DNA of 64,000 bases from Shewanella insulae (GCF_009831655.1 NZ_WRPA01000013.1:62001-126000); one strand, 5' to 3'. Numbered from the stretch's first letter, positions 18,003 through 27,252 are shown. Notes: generated by a model from the letters alone, not told the origin. Made by a program: numbers and translations.

Positions 18003-20417
18003 ATGATGTTCAATAGACTCCCCTTTATCGCGCTTGGCGCGAGCTTGCTCATCGCTCAATGTTTTGCGGCAGATGTGGTGCCTACCGAAGTGCAGATGCC
18101 TGGGACTCAGCAGGGGCAAGCAGGCAACTTTGAGTCACCGGATAAGTGTGATAACTGCCACTCTGGCTATAACAAAACCAATCCTGAATATGAGCCTGCT
18201 ACGGGCTGGCGCGGTAGTGCCATGGCCAATGCCAGTCGCGATCCGATCTTCTGGGCGACCATGGCGGTGGCAGAGCAAGATTTTGATGGCGCAGGGGATT
18301 TTTGTATCCGCTGCCACAGCACCAAAGGCTGGTATGAGGGGCATTCAACCCCAACCGATGGTTCGGGAATTCCTGCGATGGATGACAATGGCGTGGATTG
18401 CGATACCTGCCATGTGATGACCAACACCGACAATTCCGATCCCGTGCTGCAAGGTGCGATGACAGCACCCTTTATCGCTAACTGTAGCGATAAGACATTA
18501 GCGCCGTCGGGCACATGCCAAAGTGCCGATGAAGGTTTCTACGGTAGCGGCATCTTGTCACTCTGGAATGCCAGCAGCGCCAAGTTAGGCCCTTATGTCG
18601 ATGCCGATGCCCGTCATCAGTTTATGCAGTCTAAGTTTCATCGCCATGTGGATTTTTGTGGCTCCTGTCATGATGTTTCCAACCCTGTGGTGGGCGATTT
18701 AGCCCCGGGTAATGGCACGCAGCCCGGAGCGCCGCTGGTGATCTCCTCTCAGGACGCCAGTGGAACCCCAAATGTGGGCGGCTCTGTGGTTGATAAGGCC
18801 GCGTTTAATAATCCTCCTTATGCCTATGGGGTGGTTGAGCGCACCTTTAGCGAGTATAAAGCCAGTGCATTTCCCACCACACAGGTGGCTGACTTTCTGT
18901 CTCTGCCTGAAAATTTACGTCATCCAGGCGGCGCGATTGAGCAGACCTATCAAGCTGCGCTATTAGCGGGAACCGGCGGTAATTATGCCGATGGTGATAT
19001 TCGTTATTTCAGCTGTCAGAGCTGTCACATGCGGCCAGTGCAAGGCGCCGGTGCGAATAAGCGCGGTGTCCAAGTGCGTAAAGACTTGCCGCAACATGAC
19101 TTTACCGGCGGTAACAGCTGGATTGGCGATGTCATCAAATATCAGGATAGTCGCTCGCAGCTAAGGCTGGGTGATGGGCTGACAGCGGTGCAGTTGTCGG
19201 CTATCGATCTGGCGACCGAAAGGGCGAAGCAGCATCTGCAACAGGCGGCCAACTTGAGTGTGGACGGTAATCTGGTCACTGTGGTGAATCTCACCGGGCA
19301 TAAACTGATCTCGGGTTATCCCGAAGGTCGGCGTATGTGGCTTAACATCAAGTGGTATGACGGTGACGAGCAAATGTTACGTGAAGATGGCGCTTATGGG
19401 CCGATAGGTGTGACAGTGGCGAATCCTGCCGGTGGCACTGCTGTTGAAGTGGAATCGATAGTGGATTTAACTGGTGCCAATACCCGTATCTATTCGGCGC
19501 ATTATGGGATCACCCAAGCCTGGGCTGAGCGGTTAGTATCCTTAGGGGTCAGCGGTGATATAGCGCTAGCCTATGACCGCTTGAGTGGTGAGGTGGTAAC
19601 GACTCTGGCGGATTTAGCCGCTGGTAGTGCCGACAATGTGGCGGAGAGTTTTCACTTTGCGTTAAACAATCGTGTGGTGGCCGACAATCGTATTCCTCCC
19701 TATGGCATGAGCTTCGATGAGGCTAAAAGACGCAACGCGCTGCCGGTGCCCGCCAATCAATTTGGCGATCCCGGTGTTGGCGGTGTGTATGACTATTATG
19801 ATCGGCTGACTCTCAATCCTCCGGCTGGTGCTGTGTATGCCACTATCGACCTGCTTTACCAAGGCACCAGTTGGGAGTACATCCAGTTCCTCCACTTGGC
19901 CAATAATCGCCAGAGCACATTTCTCGGCGCCGAAGGCGATAATATGCTGGAAGCTTGGCTCAATACCGGCATGGCTAAGCCGCAGTTGATGGCGTCAATC
20001 ACGTGGGGCTCTGCACCTGTGACCGATGATACCTTGGGGGTGAGCAGTATCAGTACCGGGTATTTACAGCAAAGTGGCAAAGGCAAGTCTCAGACAACCA
20101 CTTATATCGCTTCAAGCACTATTACTGTGGGTGATGAGGTGGTCATTAGAGCCTTGGTACAGGAAGCCAGTGGCGAGCTAGAGGAAGGTGCCCTAGTCAG
20201 TATGAATGTGACCAACACTGCGACGCTGGAAAGTTTTCCCCTTGTTAGCGGCGCCAGTGACAGTAATGGAGTTGCTGAGGTCCGCTGGAAAACGGCTGCG
20301 CCCAACAAGAAAGGCAATGGTGGTACGGCGCTAGGCACTTATACCATTAGCGTCACCGATGTCAGTGGCAGTTGGGATGGTGTGCCGACCAGCAGCAGTT
20401 TCAACTTGGTGAATTAA
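18003..20417 (+). CDS. Pentaheme c-type cytochrome with Ig-like C-terminus
   Basis: An 804-residue exported protein (signal peptide about 1-22, cut after CFAA). Five CxxCH heme sites all lie in the first 345 residues: CDNCH 49-53, CIRCH 101-105, CDTCH 133-137, CGSCH 219-223, CQSCH 338-342. The remaining 460 residues have no heme motif. They include a central beta-rich region with GHKLISGYPEGRRMW and a final bacterial Ig-like domain (about 705-804). Electron transfer in the periplasm or at the cell surface is inferred from the hemes. The partner and substrate are unknown. No lipobox is evident. Confidence 0.8.
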   Translation: MMFNRLPFIALGASLLIAQCFAADVVPTEVQMPGTQQGQAGNFESPDKCDNCHSGYNKTNPEYEPATGWRGSAMANASRDPIFWATMAVAEQDFDGAGDFCIRCHSTKGWYEGHSTPTDGSGIPAMDDNGVDCDTCHVMTNTDNSDPVLQGAMTAPFIANCSDKTLAPSGTCQSADEGFYGSGILSLWNASSAKLGPYVDADARHQFMQSKFHRHVDFCGSCHDVSNPVVGDLAPGNGTQPGAPLVISSQDASGTPNVGGSVVDKAAFNNPPYAYGVVERTFSEYKASAFPTTQVADFLSLPENLRHPGGAIEQTYQAALLAGTGGNYADGDIRYFSCQSCHMRPVQGAGANKRGVQVRKDLPQHDFTGGNSWIGDVIKYQDSRSQLRLGDGLTAVQLSAIDLATERAKQHLQQAANLSVDGNLVTVVNLTGHKLISGYPEGRRMWLNIKWYDGDEQMLREDGAYGPIGVTVANPAGGTAVEVESIVDLTGANTRIYSAHYGITQAWAERLVSLGVSGDIALAYDRLSGEVVTTLADLAAGSADNVAESFHFALNNRVVADNRIPPYGMSFDEAKRRNALPVPANQFGDPGVGGVYDYYDRLTLNPPAGAVYATIDLLYQGTSWEYIQFLHLANNRQSTFLGAEGDNMLEAWLNTGMAKPQLMASITWGSAPVTDDTLGVSSISTGYLQQSGKGKSQTTTYIASSTITVGDEVVIRALVQEASGELEEGALVSMNVTNTATLESFPLVSGASDSNGVAEVRWKTAAPNKKGNGGTALGTYTISVTDVSGSWDGVPTSSSFNLVN

Positions 20418-20437
20418 AGCTAAGGGCTGTAAATTGT

Positions 20438-20466
20438 TTCAGGCACCGAAAGGTGCCTGATTTTTT
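20438..20466 (+). terminator. Terminator of the cytochrome gene
   Basis: CAGGCACC, GAAA loop region, GGTGCCTG, then ATTTTTT: a clear Rho-independent terminator that occupies the place where the left arm of repeat copy D would be. Confidence 0.85.
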
Positions 20467-20543
20467 GGGCTGCTCATTGGCCTGAGTCAACTACGCGGCG
20501 AAGCCCCTAGCTTCATTGTCTTATCATCGCCAGCGACGCAATT
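20467..20543. repeat. Palindromic intergenic repeat, copy D (core and right arm)
   Basis: Core GGGCTGCTCATTGG, CTGA, GTCAACTACGCGGCG, AAGCCC, and the same right arm as copy C (CTTCATTGTCTTATCATCGC then GACGCAATT). The outer arms read GGGCT/AGCCC instead of TTTTCGC/GCGAAAA, still complementary. Confidence 0.7.
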
Positions 20544-20597
20544 ATGGAGTAGCTGGTATTAATGGCCTTGGTTAAAAGTCGCGAGACGGCAATGGCA

Positions 20598-21788
20598 CTA
20601 TTCACGCATCCACAATGCAGGCCAACCATAAACCTCTGAAACGGCTCTGGATATTTCGTGGATTAATTGGAAACCGTTGTCCGAGTTTGTCATCACAACG
20701 AAGCCTCTTCCCGAATTTGCAAAAGAAACTGCATAGCAGGTGTATCCGGCGTTTCCGCCGCTATGCCTAAAGCGAAAAGCGTCTGCTTCACCATCTATTC
20801 CTATGCCTGTTCCACCCGCGCCGGGTACTCTGGTTAACATTGTTCTGGCCGATTGTTGTGATAGCAAAGTTTCATCCTCGCCACGGTAGGCTTTACCCAG
20901 TGCTATCATAAATTTTGCCAAGTCGGTGGGCGTGCTCCATAGACCCGCCGCAGCCTTCTCTGGATAGAGATGGTAGCCTCCTTCAATCATGGTTTGCTGG
21001 CTATCGTATCCTTTTGCAATTTGGTCCTGGAGTTCATTAGGTTGTTCGAATGAGCTTTGCTTCATATTCAACGGCTTGAGTATCAACTGTTGCATTAGTT
21101 GTGAGAAAGGCTGCTCACTTGTATCTTCCATCAAGAGTTGTAAGACTGTCATGCCCCCGCCAGAGTAATACTCAGATTCCCCCGGTGTTTGAAAGACCCT
21201 GACGGCAGGGGAGTTACTCAGGTCACTGCCTTGTAATATTTGAACTACGGACGGGAGCGTTTGGTTTTGGGCATAACCTTCGAATCCGGAGACATTCAGC
21301 CCAGATGTATGGCTCATGATGCGACTTGGCGTGACTTTCTGCTGTTGAGTAAATTGATTTTCGGGTACCTGCCAGCGTTTTAGTTTTAAGTTCACATCTT
21401 GATTAAGCTTAAAGTTGCTGTTCTGAATCATTTTAAACGCTGCGACACTGGTGACCGCTTTTGAAATGGAAGCCGCCTGAAATAGGGTCTCGGTGGTTAC
21501 TTTTTGGTTCGAGGCTATGTCTGATTTTCCGTATCCCTTAGACCAGATAACCTGGTTGTTATCAAATACTGCAATACTCACCGCCGGGACACCATAAGCC
21601 TTCATTCGGGCTTTCAAAGTATTGGCTAACGCGCTGCTGTTACCATCGCTATCGATTGAACGAATGGTGTTTTCGAATGCCTGCTGACGAGCGAGTTGTT
21701 GATTGGCGGCTGTCGATTCTTGGTTGTTGACCGAGCATCCAACCAAAGCAAGAAACATCATTGTGAGTGTGGAATGGTTAAGCTTCAT
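20598..21788 (-). CDS. Beta-lactamase-family serine hydrolase, lipoprotein
   Basis: A 396-residue protein of the class C beta-lactamase / D-alanyl-D-alanine peptidase fold. The lipobox LVGC (Cys18) predicts membrane anchoring. The nucleophile motif SxxK is SISK (107-110). The second motif appears as YYSGGG, a Y-x-G variant of the usual Y-x-N, and HSGGNAG near residue 365 serves as the third motif. Substrate unknown: it could be a peptidase, an esterase or inactive on lactams. It stands alone; its 3' end faces repeat copy D. Confidence 0.8.
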   Translation of the reverse strand: MKLNHSTLTMMFLALVGCSVNNQESTAANQQLARQQAFENTIRSIDSDGNSSALANTLKARMKAYGVPAVSIAVFDNNQVIWSKGYGKSDIASNQKVTTETLFQAASISKAVTSVAAFKMIQNSNFKLNQDVNLKLKRWQVPENQFTQQQKVTPSRIMSHTSGLNVSGFEGYAQNQTLPSVVQILQGSDLSNSPAVRVFQTPGESEYYSGGGMTVLQLLMEDTSEQPFSQLMQQLILKPLNMKQSSFEQPNELQDQIAKGYDSQQTMIEGGYHLYPEKAAAGLWSTPTDLAKFMIALGKAYRGEDETLLSQQSARTMLTRVPGAGGTGIGIDGEADAFRFRHSGGNAGYTCYAVSFANSGRGFVVMTNSDNGFQLIHEISRAVSEVYGWPALWMRE

Positions 21789-21977
21789 GGTGTTGCTCCT
21801 ATTCTTCTTATGTCCTGTCCCTGAGAAGTCACTTTTATGCTGTTCGCTTTATCGACAATAAAGGGGATTTGCTATGTATTCCAACACTTACATATTTCCA
21901 ATTGTTACATTAAGTGTTTAGGGGGCAGTCTCATTGGGAGCAGAGGGGAAGTTAGCGAGCATCTGTGATGGTGTGTG

Positions 21978-22313
21978 TTAGCTTAGCTCTGGTGTTTGAT
22001 GGCTATCGTCTTCTTTTCCGGTTGCACCATCGAGTTCATCAAGAATGTCGAATCCCCAATGTTTAAATTTCACGCCTAAATAGGTAGAGGGGAGCATTAG
22101 CAAAAACAGCAAGAGAAGTGGCCATTGGTTTTCGAGTATTAACATCAACAGCCCTGATATACCGGCCACTTTCCCTTCGATAACTTGCTTACTGAGAAAG
22201 ATCATAGGGGCGACAAATAAGGTGAGGATAATGGCGTTATGGATATTCTCACCGATCTTGATCAGTGATTCTGCGTGGCGGGCTTTTGAGGTGTTAGATC
22301 TTGATTTCATCAT
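21978..22313 (-). CDS. Small two-helix inner-membrane protein
   Basis: 111 residues with hydrophobic segments at about 27-42 (AIILTLFVAPMIFLSK) and 66-83 (WPLLLLFLLMLPSTYLG), and a charged, acidic C-tail (DELDGATGKEDDSH). Family not recognised. It lies downstream of the dCMP deaminase gene on the same strand, about 97 bp away, with no obvious terminator between, so it may be read from the same mRNA. Confidence 0.55.
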   Translation of the reverse strand: MMKSRSNTSKARHAESLIKIGENIHNAIILTLFVAPMIFLSKQVIEGKVAGISGLLMLILENQWPLLLLFLLMLPSTYLGVKFKHWGFDILDELDGATGKEDDSHQTPELS

Positions 22314-22409
22314 CTCTCCTTAGACTAGAAGGGCTAAATCCATTAGCCCTAATTTTACGGTTTCATACTCGAGGAGGCATTTGTGCCCCGAGGGCATGAA
22401 TCACTCAGG

Positions 22410-22850
22410 TTATGATGGTTCAACCTGCATCCAATCGACCTCGACGCCAGCCTGGTCAAACATATCCTGGCTGACTTTGATCTTGTCGCCCCAGCGGGAA
22501 AGGAAGTCGTCGCTGGGTTGCGGACTGTGCACTATTTTTAGCCCAGTCTGGATGATCTTGGCGGCGCAGTTGGGGCAGGGAAAGTGGGTCACCCAGATCT
22601 CGCAGCTGCTAAGGTCGCGCTTGGCGTAGAGAATGGCGTTCTCTTCGGCGTGCAGTGTCTTGAGCAGTTTCATCTCACGGTTATCTGTCTCGGCGCTGTC
22701 GGAGATCCCGCGCGGGTAGCCATTGAAGCCTAACGAGACAATTCGGTTGTTTTCAGTGATTACGGCGCCCACCTGGGTGGAGGGATCTTTACTCCATGAG
22801 GCTACCAGTTCGGCCATTTGCAAAAAACGTATCGCCCATTTGCTCATCAT
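22410..22850 (-). CDS. Deoxycytidylate (dCMP) deaminase family protein
   Basis: A 146-residue zinc enzyme of the cytidine/deoxycytidylate deaminase fold. Zinc ligands are His67 in HAEENAI with catalytic Glu69, and Cys92 and Cys95 in PCPNC. dCMP deaminases turn dCMP into dUMP for thymidylate synthesis. STQVGAVI and GFNGYPRGI are typical substrate-side segments. A broken copy of the first 34 codons lies at 17596-17703. Gammaproteobacteria usually use dCTP deaminase, so this gene may serve salvage or have come by transfer. Confidence 0.87.
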   Translation of the reverse strand: MMSKWAIRFLQMAELVASWSKDPSTQVGAVITENNRIVSLGFNGYPRGISDSAETDNREMKLLKTLHAEENAILYAKRDLSSCEIWVTHFPCPNCAAKIIQTGLKIVHSPQPSDDFLSRWGDKIKVSQDMFDQAGVEVDWMQVEPS

Positions 22851-23062
22851 CTACTTAGGGTTCCTATTCTATGTGGCTGAATATATTGACTTAACCAAAA
22901 ACAATTCTTTATCGAGAACAATAATAAATCAAGCCGCGCTCAACACAAAGTAAAGTCTGACGGATTGAGTGTTCTCGCCTTTATTCATAGGTATTGAGTC
23001 AACAAGACTAACTCATAAAAATCATGGGGATGACATTGGCTATTTTCCAAGGCCCTGGCCGA

Positions 23063-23130
23063 TCAATTTCTGCTCGCAGTTATTAAGGGAATGGTTTCAA
23101 TTTCTGCTCGCAGTTATTAAGGGAATGGTT
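23063..23130. repeat. 34-bp perfect tandem duplication
   Basis: The 34-bp unit beginning TCAATTTCTGCTCGC occurs twice without change, at 23063-23096 and 23097-23130. The second copy encodes the last residues and stop of the DUF2726 gene, so the first copy repeats those codons and the stop just past the gene. Confidence 0.9.
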
Positions 23131-23645
23131 TCAATTTCGGGCTCAAATTCGGGCTCGAGTGTCGATGCAATAGTGGTTCTTACGCTATCGACATGGTAAC
23201 TGCGTTTGGCGTCGAACCGAATCAGAGCAAGCCCCGCTGTGTGGCAGGCATTTTCCACCAGCTGGTCGCGCGCTATGGTCTTGGCCTGCTTGTGGCTCTT
23301 GTCGTCGAGCTCGATGGCCGCGATAACCTCTAGGGTCTGCTTATCGCAGAGAACGTAATCAAAATGCTTGGCGGAGATCTTGTTGAAGGCATTTTGCCAA
23401 TGTTGGCGCGTCATCCCTTTTTCTGGAGTGATCACATCGGCAATGCGTACCTTGCTAAGGATACGGTATTGCTCGCCAATGGCGTTATCTAACACCCCCA
23501 GAAATGAGCGCTCGGCAGGGGTAAACAGGGCTTTATGTTTACGATATTGGTAGTGGCGGCTGCTGGGCCTACTGCCTAGTCGCGACAGCAGGCTCAAAAT
23601 GATGATAAAGCCAAAGGCCATTGCGAATAAAAGGTTGAGGTTCAT
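23097..23645 (-). CDS. DUF2726 domain protein with membrane anchor
   Basis: A 182-residue protein with one N-terminal hydrophobic segment (MNLNLLFAMAFGFIIILSLL), then a DUF2726 domain: FTPAERSFLGVLDNAI, KVRIADVI, FDYVLCDKQTLEVIAAIELD and LIRFDAK. The last segments (D, then AIELD and KSHKQ) resemble a PD-(D/E)xK nuclease core, and the family is often placed near restriction-endonuclease-like folds. Function unknown. I start at ATG 23645, since the frame extended 18 codons upstream has no good ribosome site. A 34-bp tandem duplication covers its 3' end. Confidence 0.75.
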   Translation of the reverse strand: MNLNLLFAMAFGFIIILSLLSRLGSRPSSRHYQYRKHKALFTPAERSFLGVLDNAIGEQYRILSKVRIADVITPEKGMTRQHWQNAFNKISAKHFDYVLCDKQTLEVIAAIELDDKSHKQAKTIARDQLVENACHTAGLALIRFDAKRSYHVDSVRTTIASTLEPEFEPEIETIPLITASRN

Positions 23646-23907
23646 CGAATATCCATCTCTCGAGGTTGGCGTCATTGCCGAGTTGAGTTGTTTGCACAAT
23701 AAGCCTTGTCCATCACTTTTTCAACTCGCAGGCTTTTCAATCGCGGCTTTGCCAACTTAGCTTGAATCCCAATCGAAACCGGACTAGCTTGGGGTATTGC
23801 AATGGATGGTCGGTTTTTAGGCTTGCTAGGATTCGGATCCTGGATGCAGGATGACAAAGGGAGTGTGAATGATGTTGAAAAATACCTGGGAACGGCGCAA
23901 CTCTAGA

Positions 23908-25119
23908 ATGGATAAAGCTGGCTTAAAAGCATTGGTGAGCAACCTGGTGAGTGCCTTGCTGGTCACTTCAATCTGCGCCGCTTTCAGCGGTTGCAACAGT
24001 GACGACAAGGAGGCGCTTAACGCCATCGACACGGCCAAGATGCAGCAGATGGTGGCGCAGCTGGCCGAGGATATGCTGGTGCCCGGCGCCGTGGTGATAC
24101 TGCATACTCCCAAGGGGAACTTTGAATACAACTACGGGGTGAGCCGGTATGGCGGCAGCGAGCCGACCCGTTTCGAACAGCATCTGCGGGTTGGCTCCAA
24201 TACCAAGACCTGGGTTGGTACTATCATTCTACAGATGGTGCAGGAGGGTAAGCTTCAGTTAGGTGACCCCGTGGCCATGCACTGGACTGGCGTGCCGAGG
24301 GGTGAGCAGATCACCATAGCTCAGCTGCTGTCGATGGAGAGTGGCCTACATAACTACACCACCACACTAGCGCTAAATCAGACCTTAGATCAGGATCCCA
24401 CCAAGGCCTGGACTCAAGTTGAGCTGCTTGAGCTGAGTTTCGACTATCCGCTGGATTTTGCGCCGGGCACCGCCTTTGGTTATTCCAACACCAATACGGT
24501 ATTGCTTGGCCTGATCGCCCAGAAGCTGGATGACAGCACCTTGCCTGAGATCATGCAGCGCCGCCTGTTTGCGCCACTCGGCATGACACAAACCCTGTTT
24601 CCTGAGATCACCGATAACGTGCTGCCCGAGCCCTACGCCCACGGCTTTATGTATGGCACCAATGTGTTGACCATGGACGGGGCGCTGCCTGAGGCGATGC
24701 AGCAGGAGGCGCGCGATGGGGTAATAACGCCAGGGGATCAGACACATGCTAATCCTTCCTGGGGCTGGGCGGCTGGTGCGGGGATCTCTACCGCCAGGGA
24801 GCTGCAGGTCTGGGTCGAGGCCTTGGTTGGCGGCAAGCTGTTGAATGAGGAGATGCAGAAACTGCGTCTGGCCAGCGTAAAGCCTATCGATTCCGACAAT
24901 CCCAACACCGCCTACTATGGCCTGGGTATCGCTAAGTTCGGCCAGCTCTATGGTCATACCGGCGAGCTGCCGGGTTATAACTCCTTCATGGGCCATGACC
25001 CAGAAAACAAGGTGACCCTGGTGGTCTGGACTAACCTGGCACCTAGCGTGGATGGGCGTGACCCTGCCACCACGATTGCGGCGGCGCTCATCAATCAGCT
25101 CTACCGGCCGGTAGACTAA
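23908..25119 (+). CDS. Serine hydrolase (D-Ala-D-Ala carboxypeptidase-like), lipoprotein
   Basis: A 403-residue class C beta-lactamase fold protein. Lipobox FSGC (Cys29) follows a hydrophobic stretch. The motifs are SxxK SNTK (97-100), YSN in GYSNTNTVLLG and HTGELPGYNS near residue 352, all three intact, unlike the gene at 20598. This type is closest to Streptomyces-R61-like carboxypeptidases and secreted esterases. The start is ATG 23908, which places the signal sequence correctly; upstream in-frame ATGs would add 13 residues of charged leader. It converges on the AraC gene with a 23-bp gap. Confidence 0.83.
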   Translation: MDKAGLKALVSNLVSALLVTSICAAFSGCNSDDKEALNAIDTAKMQQMVAQLAEDMLVPGAVVILHTPKGNFEYNYGVSRYGGSEPTRFEQHLRVGSNTKTWVGTIILQMVQEGKLQLGDPVAMHWTGVPRGEQITIAQLLSMESGLHNYTTTLALNQTLDQDPTKAWTQVELLELSFDYPLDFAPGTAFGYSNTNTVLLGLIAQKLDDSTLPEIMQRRLFAPLGMTQTLFPEITDNVLPEPYAHGFMYGTNVLTMDGALPEAMQQEARDGVITPGDQTHANPSWGWAAGAGISTARELQVWVEALVGGKLLNEEMQKLRLASVKPIDSDNPNTAYYGLGIAKFGQLYGHTGELPGYNSFMGHDPENKVTLVVWTNLAPSVDGRDPATTIAAALINQLYRPVD

Positions 25120-25142
25120 AATCTCTGAATAAATCCAGCAGC

Positions 25143-26039
25143 TTACTGCCAGTGGGTTGCCACATCCTTCTTGGGGGAGGCGCCAAACAGGCGGGAATAT
25201 TCCCGGGAGAATTGCGATGGGCTCTCATAGCCCACGCGATAGGCGGCGGCCGAGGCGTCGATATCTTCCCCCAGCATGAGGCGGCGCGCCTCTAACAGCC
25301 TGAGGCGTTTTTGATATTGCAGCGGGCTCATGGAGGTGAGCTGGCGAAAATGGTGGTGAAAGGTGGATTTACTCATTCTGGCCATGTCCGCCAGGCTGTC
25401 GACGCTAAGATGCTGGTCGTAATGCACCTTGAGCCACTCTATGGTGCGGGCGATACGCAGCCCGTGACTACCGGCCGAGACAATCTGGCGTAGGCGGGCG
25501 CCTTGCTCGCTCATCAACACGCGCCAATAGATCTCACGTTTAATCAGCGGCGCCAGCACGGCAATGGATTCGGGTTCATCCAGCAGGTTAACCAGGCGTG
25601 AGATAGCCCCAAGTAACTTAGGTGTGGTGGCGCCTAATATCATCCCCTGATCCGATGCCGTCTCTTTCTGCATTGTTAGCGGTGTCTGCAACATGAGGTC
25701 GCTCATCACCGCCAGATCCAACTTGATGACCACACCCAGATAGGGCGCCTCTTGGCTGGCCTCTAACACCTGCATCTTGGCGGGCAGATCCAGCGAGGTG
25801 ATTAAGAAGCGTGACGGATCGTAGCGAAAGGTCTGCTCCCCCAGGGTCATTGCCTTGGCCCCTTGCACCACCAGGGCAATGCTGGGCTCGACGACGCAGA
25901 CTGAGCAGCTGGTGGGCGCCGACTGGCGATAAAAGTCCAACCCCGCGATCTCGGTTTCGCACCAGTCGACTCCTTGAGTGCGGTGCTCGACCTCTTTGGC
26001 GATGGCCGCTGAGAGAGACTGAATCACTTTTTCTTGCAT
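25143..26039 (-). CDS. AraC-family transcriptional regulator
   Basis: A 298-residue regulator. The N-terminal domain (about 25-180) matches the AraC_N (PF06719) effector domain, with PSIALVVQGAKAMTLGEQTF. The C-terminal domain has the two helix-turn-helix units HLSVDSLADMARMSKSTFHHHF and the second motif DASAAAYRVGYESPSQFSREYSR. It is divergent from the cupin gene across about 215 bp, so it probably controls the cupin / cyclophilin-like / MFS run and perhaps itself. Confidence 0.88.
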   Translation of the reverse strand: MQEKVIQSLSAAIAKEVEHRTQGVDWCETEIAGLDFYRQSAPTSCSVCVVEPSIALVVQGAKAMTLGEQTFRYDPSRFLITSLDLPAKMQVLEASQEAPYLGVVIKLDLAVMSDLMLQTPLTMQKETASDQGMILGATTPKLLGAISRLVNLLDEPESIAVLAPLIKREIYWRVLMSEQGARLRQIVSAGSHGLRIARTIEWLKVHYDQHLSVDSLADMARMSKSTFHHHFRQLTSMSPLQYQKRLRLLEARRLMLGEDIDASAAAYRVGYESPSQFSREYSRLFGASPKKDVATHWQ

Positions 26040-26255
26040 CGGTATGGCCTCCTTGATAGCCGGGGAATGGATGTTTGACGTTGCAATAAGTGTAAGCCAA
26101 TCGCGCTGGCACTTAACGGATTAATCTGCCTTTTCGGAGAATTAGGCAAGCATTTGCCAGTAATAGACTATAGATCGCCCCGGCAAGCTGGAAGAATGGT
26201 GCCCATCTGCTCTGGTGCATGCCAGCGTGTCGTTTTGCTCCCGCTAGGAGGGTCT

Positions 26256-26744
26256 ATGAAATCCATCATCTCTGCATTCGTTATTTCCTCATCCTTTCTG
26301 GGCCTGAGTGGCCAGGTGGTGGGAGAGACGCTCTCGCCGCCATCGATCAGCGTCGCGAGCAATGGCACTCAGCTGCCTATGCAGGGCCTGGAGCCCTATT
26401 TCATCGGTAAGACGCGGGTCGAGCCTCTGTTCGGCGCCAAGGGTGAGGGCCGCACCTCGGGCGCCATGGTCACCTTCGAGCCGGGCAGTCGCACCAATTG
26501 GCATACCCATCCCATAGGTCAAACCCTAATCGTTACCAGCGGCCTGGGCTGGGTGCAGCAATGGGATGGTCAGCGCGTCGAGATAGCCCCAGGCGATGTG
26601 GTGCAGATCCCGGCCAATGTGAAGCATTGGCATGGCGCCACCGACAAGACGGCGATGAGCCATATCGCGGTGCAGGAGGCGAAAGCGGGCAGCGTCGTAA
26701 ACTGGCTTGAGCCGGTCAGGGCCGCCCAGTATGAGGGGCATTGA
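26256..26744 (+). CDS. Exported cupin-domain protein
   Basis: A 162-residue small beta-barrel cupin with an N-terminal signal (MKSIISAFVISSSFLGLSGQ). The metal motif 1 is GSRTNWHTHPIGQTLIVTSG and motif 2 is PGDVVQIPANVKHWHGA, giving the His/Glu set for one metal ion. Such cupins often sit beside carboxymuconolactone-decarboxylase-like genes, as here (29947-30267). The start is ATG 26256, since AGGAGGG lies six bases before. It is divergent from araC. Confidence 0.85.
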   Translation: MKSIISAFVISSSFLGLSGQVVGETLSPPSISVASNGTQLPMQGLEPYFIGKTRVEPLFGAKGEGRTSGAMVTFEPGSRTNWHTHPIGQTLIVTSGLGWVQQWDGQRVEIAPGDVVQIPANVKHWHGATDKTAMSHIAVQEAKAGSVVNWLEPVRAAQYEGH

Positions 26745-26842
26745 GTGACGCGAACCATTCGTTGGCGCACCAATCCTTGGCAGACCCTGTTTCGGTAGCG
26801 CCAGCATGGGGTAAGCACACTTTCGATAATCAGAGACGGGCG

Positions 26843-27199
26843 ATGACGATGAAGATTCAACTTGTGGTTAAGGGAGAACGCCTATGCGCCACCTTGGTCG
26901 ATAACCCAACGGCACATGATTTCTATGCCCTGTTGCCGCAACGGTTCACCCTGAAAGATTACGCCCAAACGGAGAAGATAGCGTATCTGCCGCGTAAGCT
27001 GACAACCGACTCGGCGCCCCCAGGTGCTAAGGGGAGATTGGGCGATATCTGTTACTACGCCCCTTGGGGTAATCTGGCCATTTTCTATCGCGATTTTGGC
27101 TACGCCGCCGGGTTGATCCCATTAGCGCATATCGGTGGCGATCTCGGCGGGCTCATCATGGCGGATAGCCTTGAGGTGGTGATCGAGGCGGCAGAGTAA
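26843..27199 (+). CDS. Cyclophilin-like fold protein
   Basis: A 118-residue protein matching the small bacterial cyclophilin-like family: MKIQLVVKGERLCATLVDNP, then FYALLPQRFTLKDYA, YLPRKL, GDICYYAPWGNLAIFYRDFG and GGDLGGL. These proteins lack the known prolyl-isomerase residues, and their role is unknown. The frame is open 34 codons further up and overlaps the cupin stop, but that extension looks non-coding. The next gene (MFS) begins 53 bp later. The order cupin - cyclophilin-like - MFS under a divergent AraC suggests one operon. Confidence 0.75.
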   Translation: MTMKIQLVVKGERLCATLVDNPTAHDFYALLPQRFTLKDYAQTEKIAYLPRKLTTDSAPPGAKGRLGDICYYAPWGNLAIFYRDFGYAAGLIPLAHIGGDLGGLIMADSLEVVIEAAE

Positions 27200-27252
27200 G
27201 TTTCAGGTTTCATCATTGCAGTTTTAGTCTAAGGAAACTGGAGTAGTACACC

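Noticed and set aside
22723..22953. 76-codon plus-strand frame
   Set aside because: It is antisense to the start of the dCMP deaminase gene and resembles the frame at 17600 only because the DNA is duplicated.
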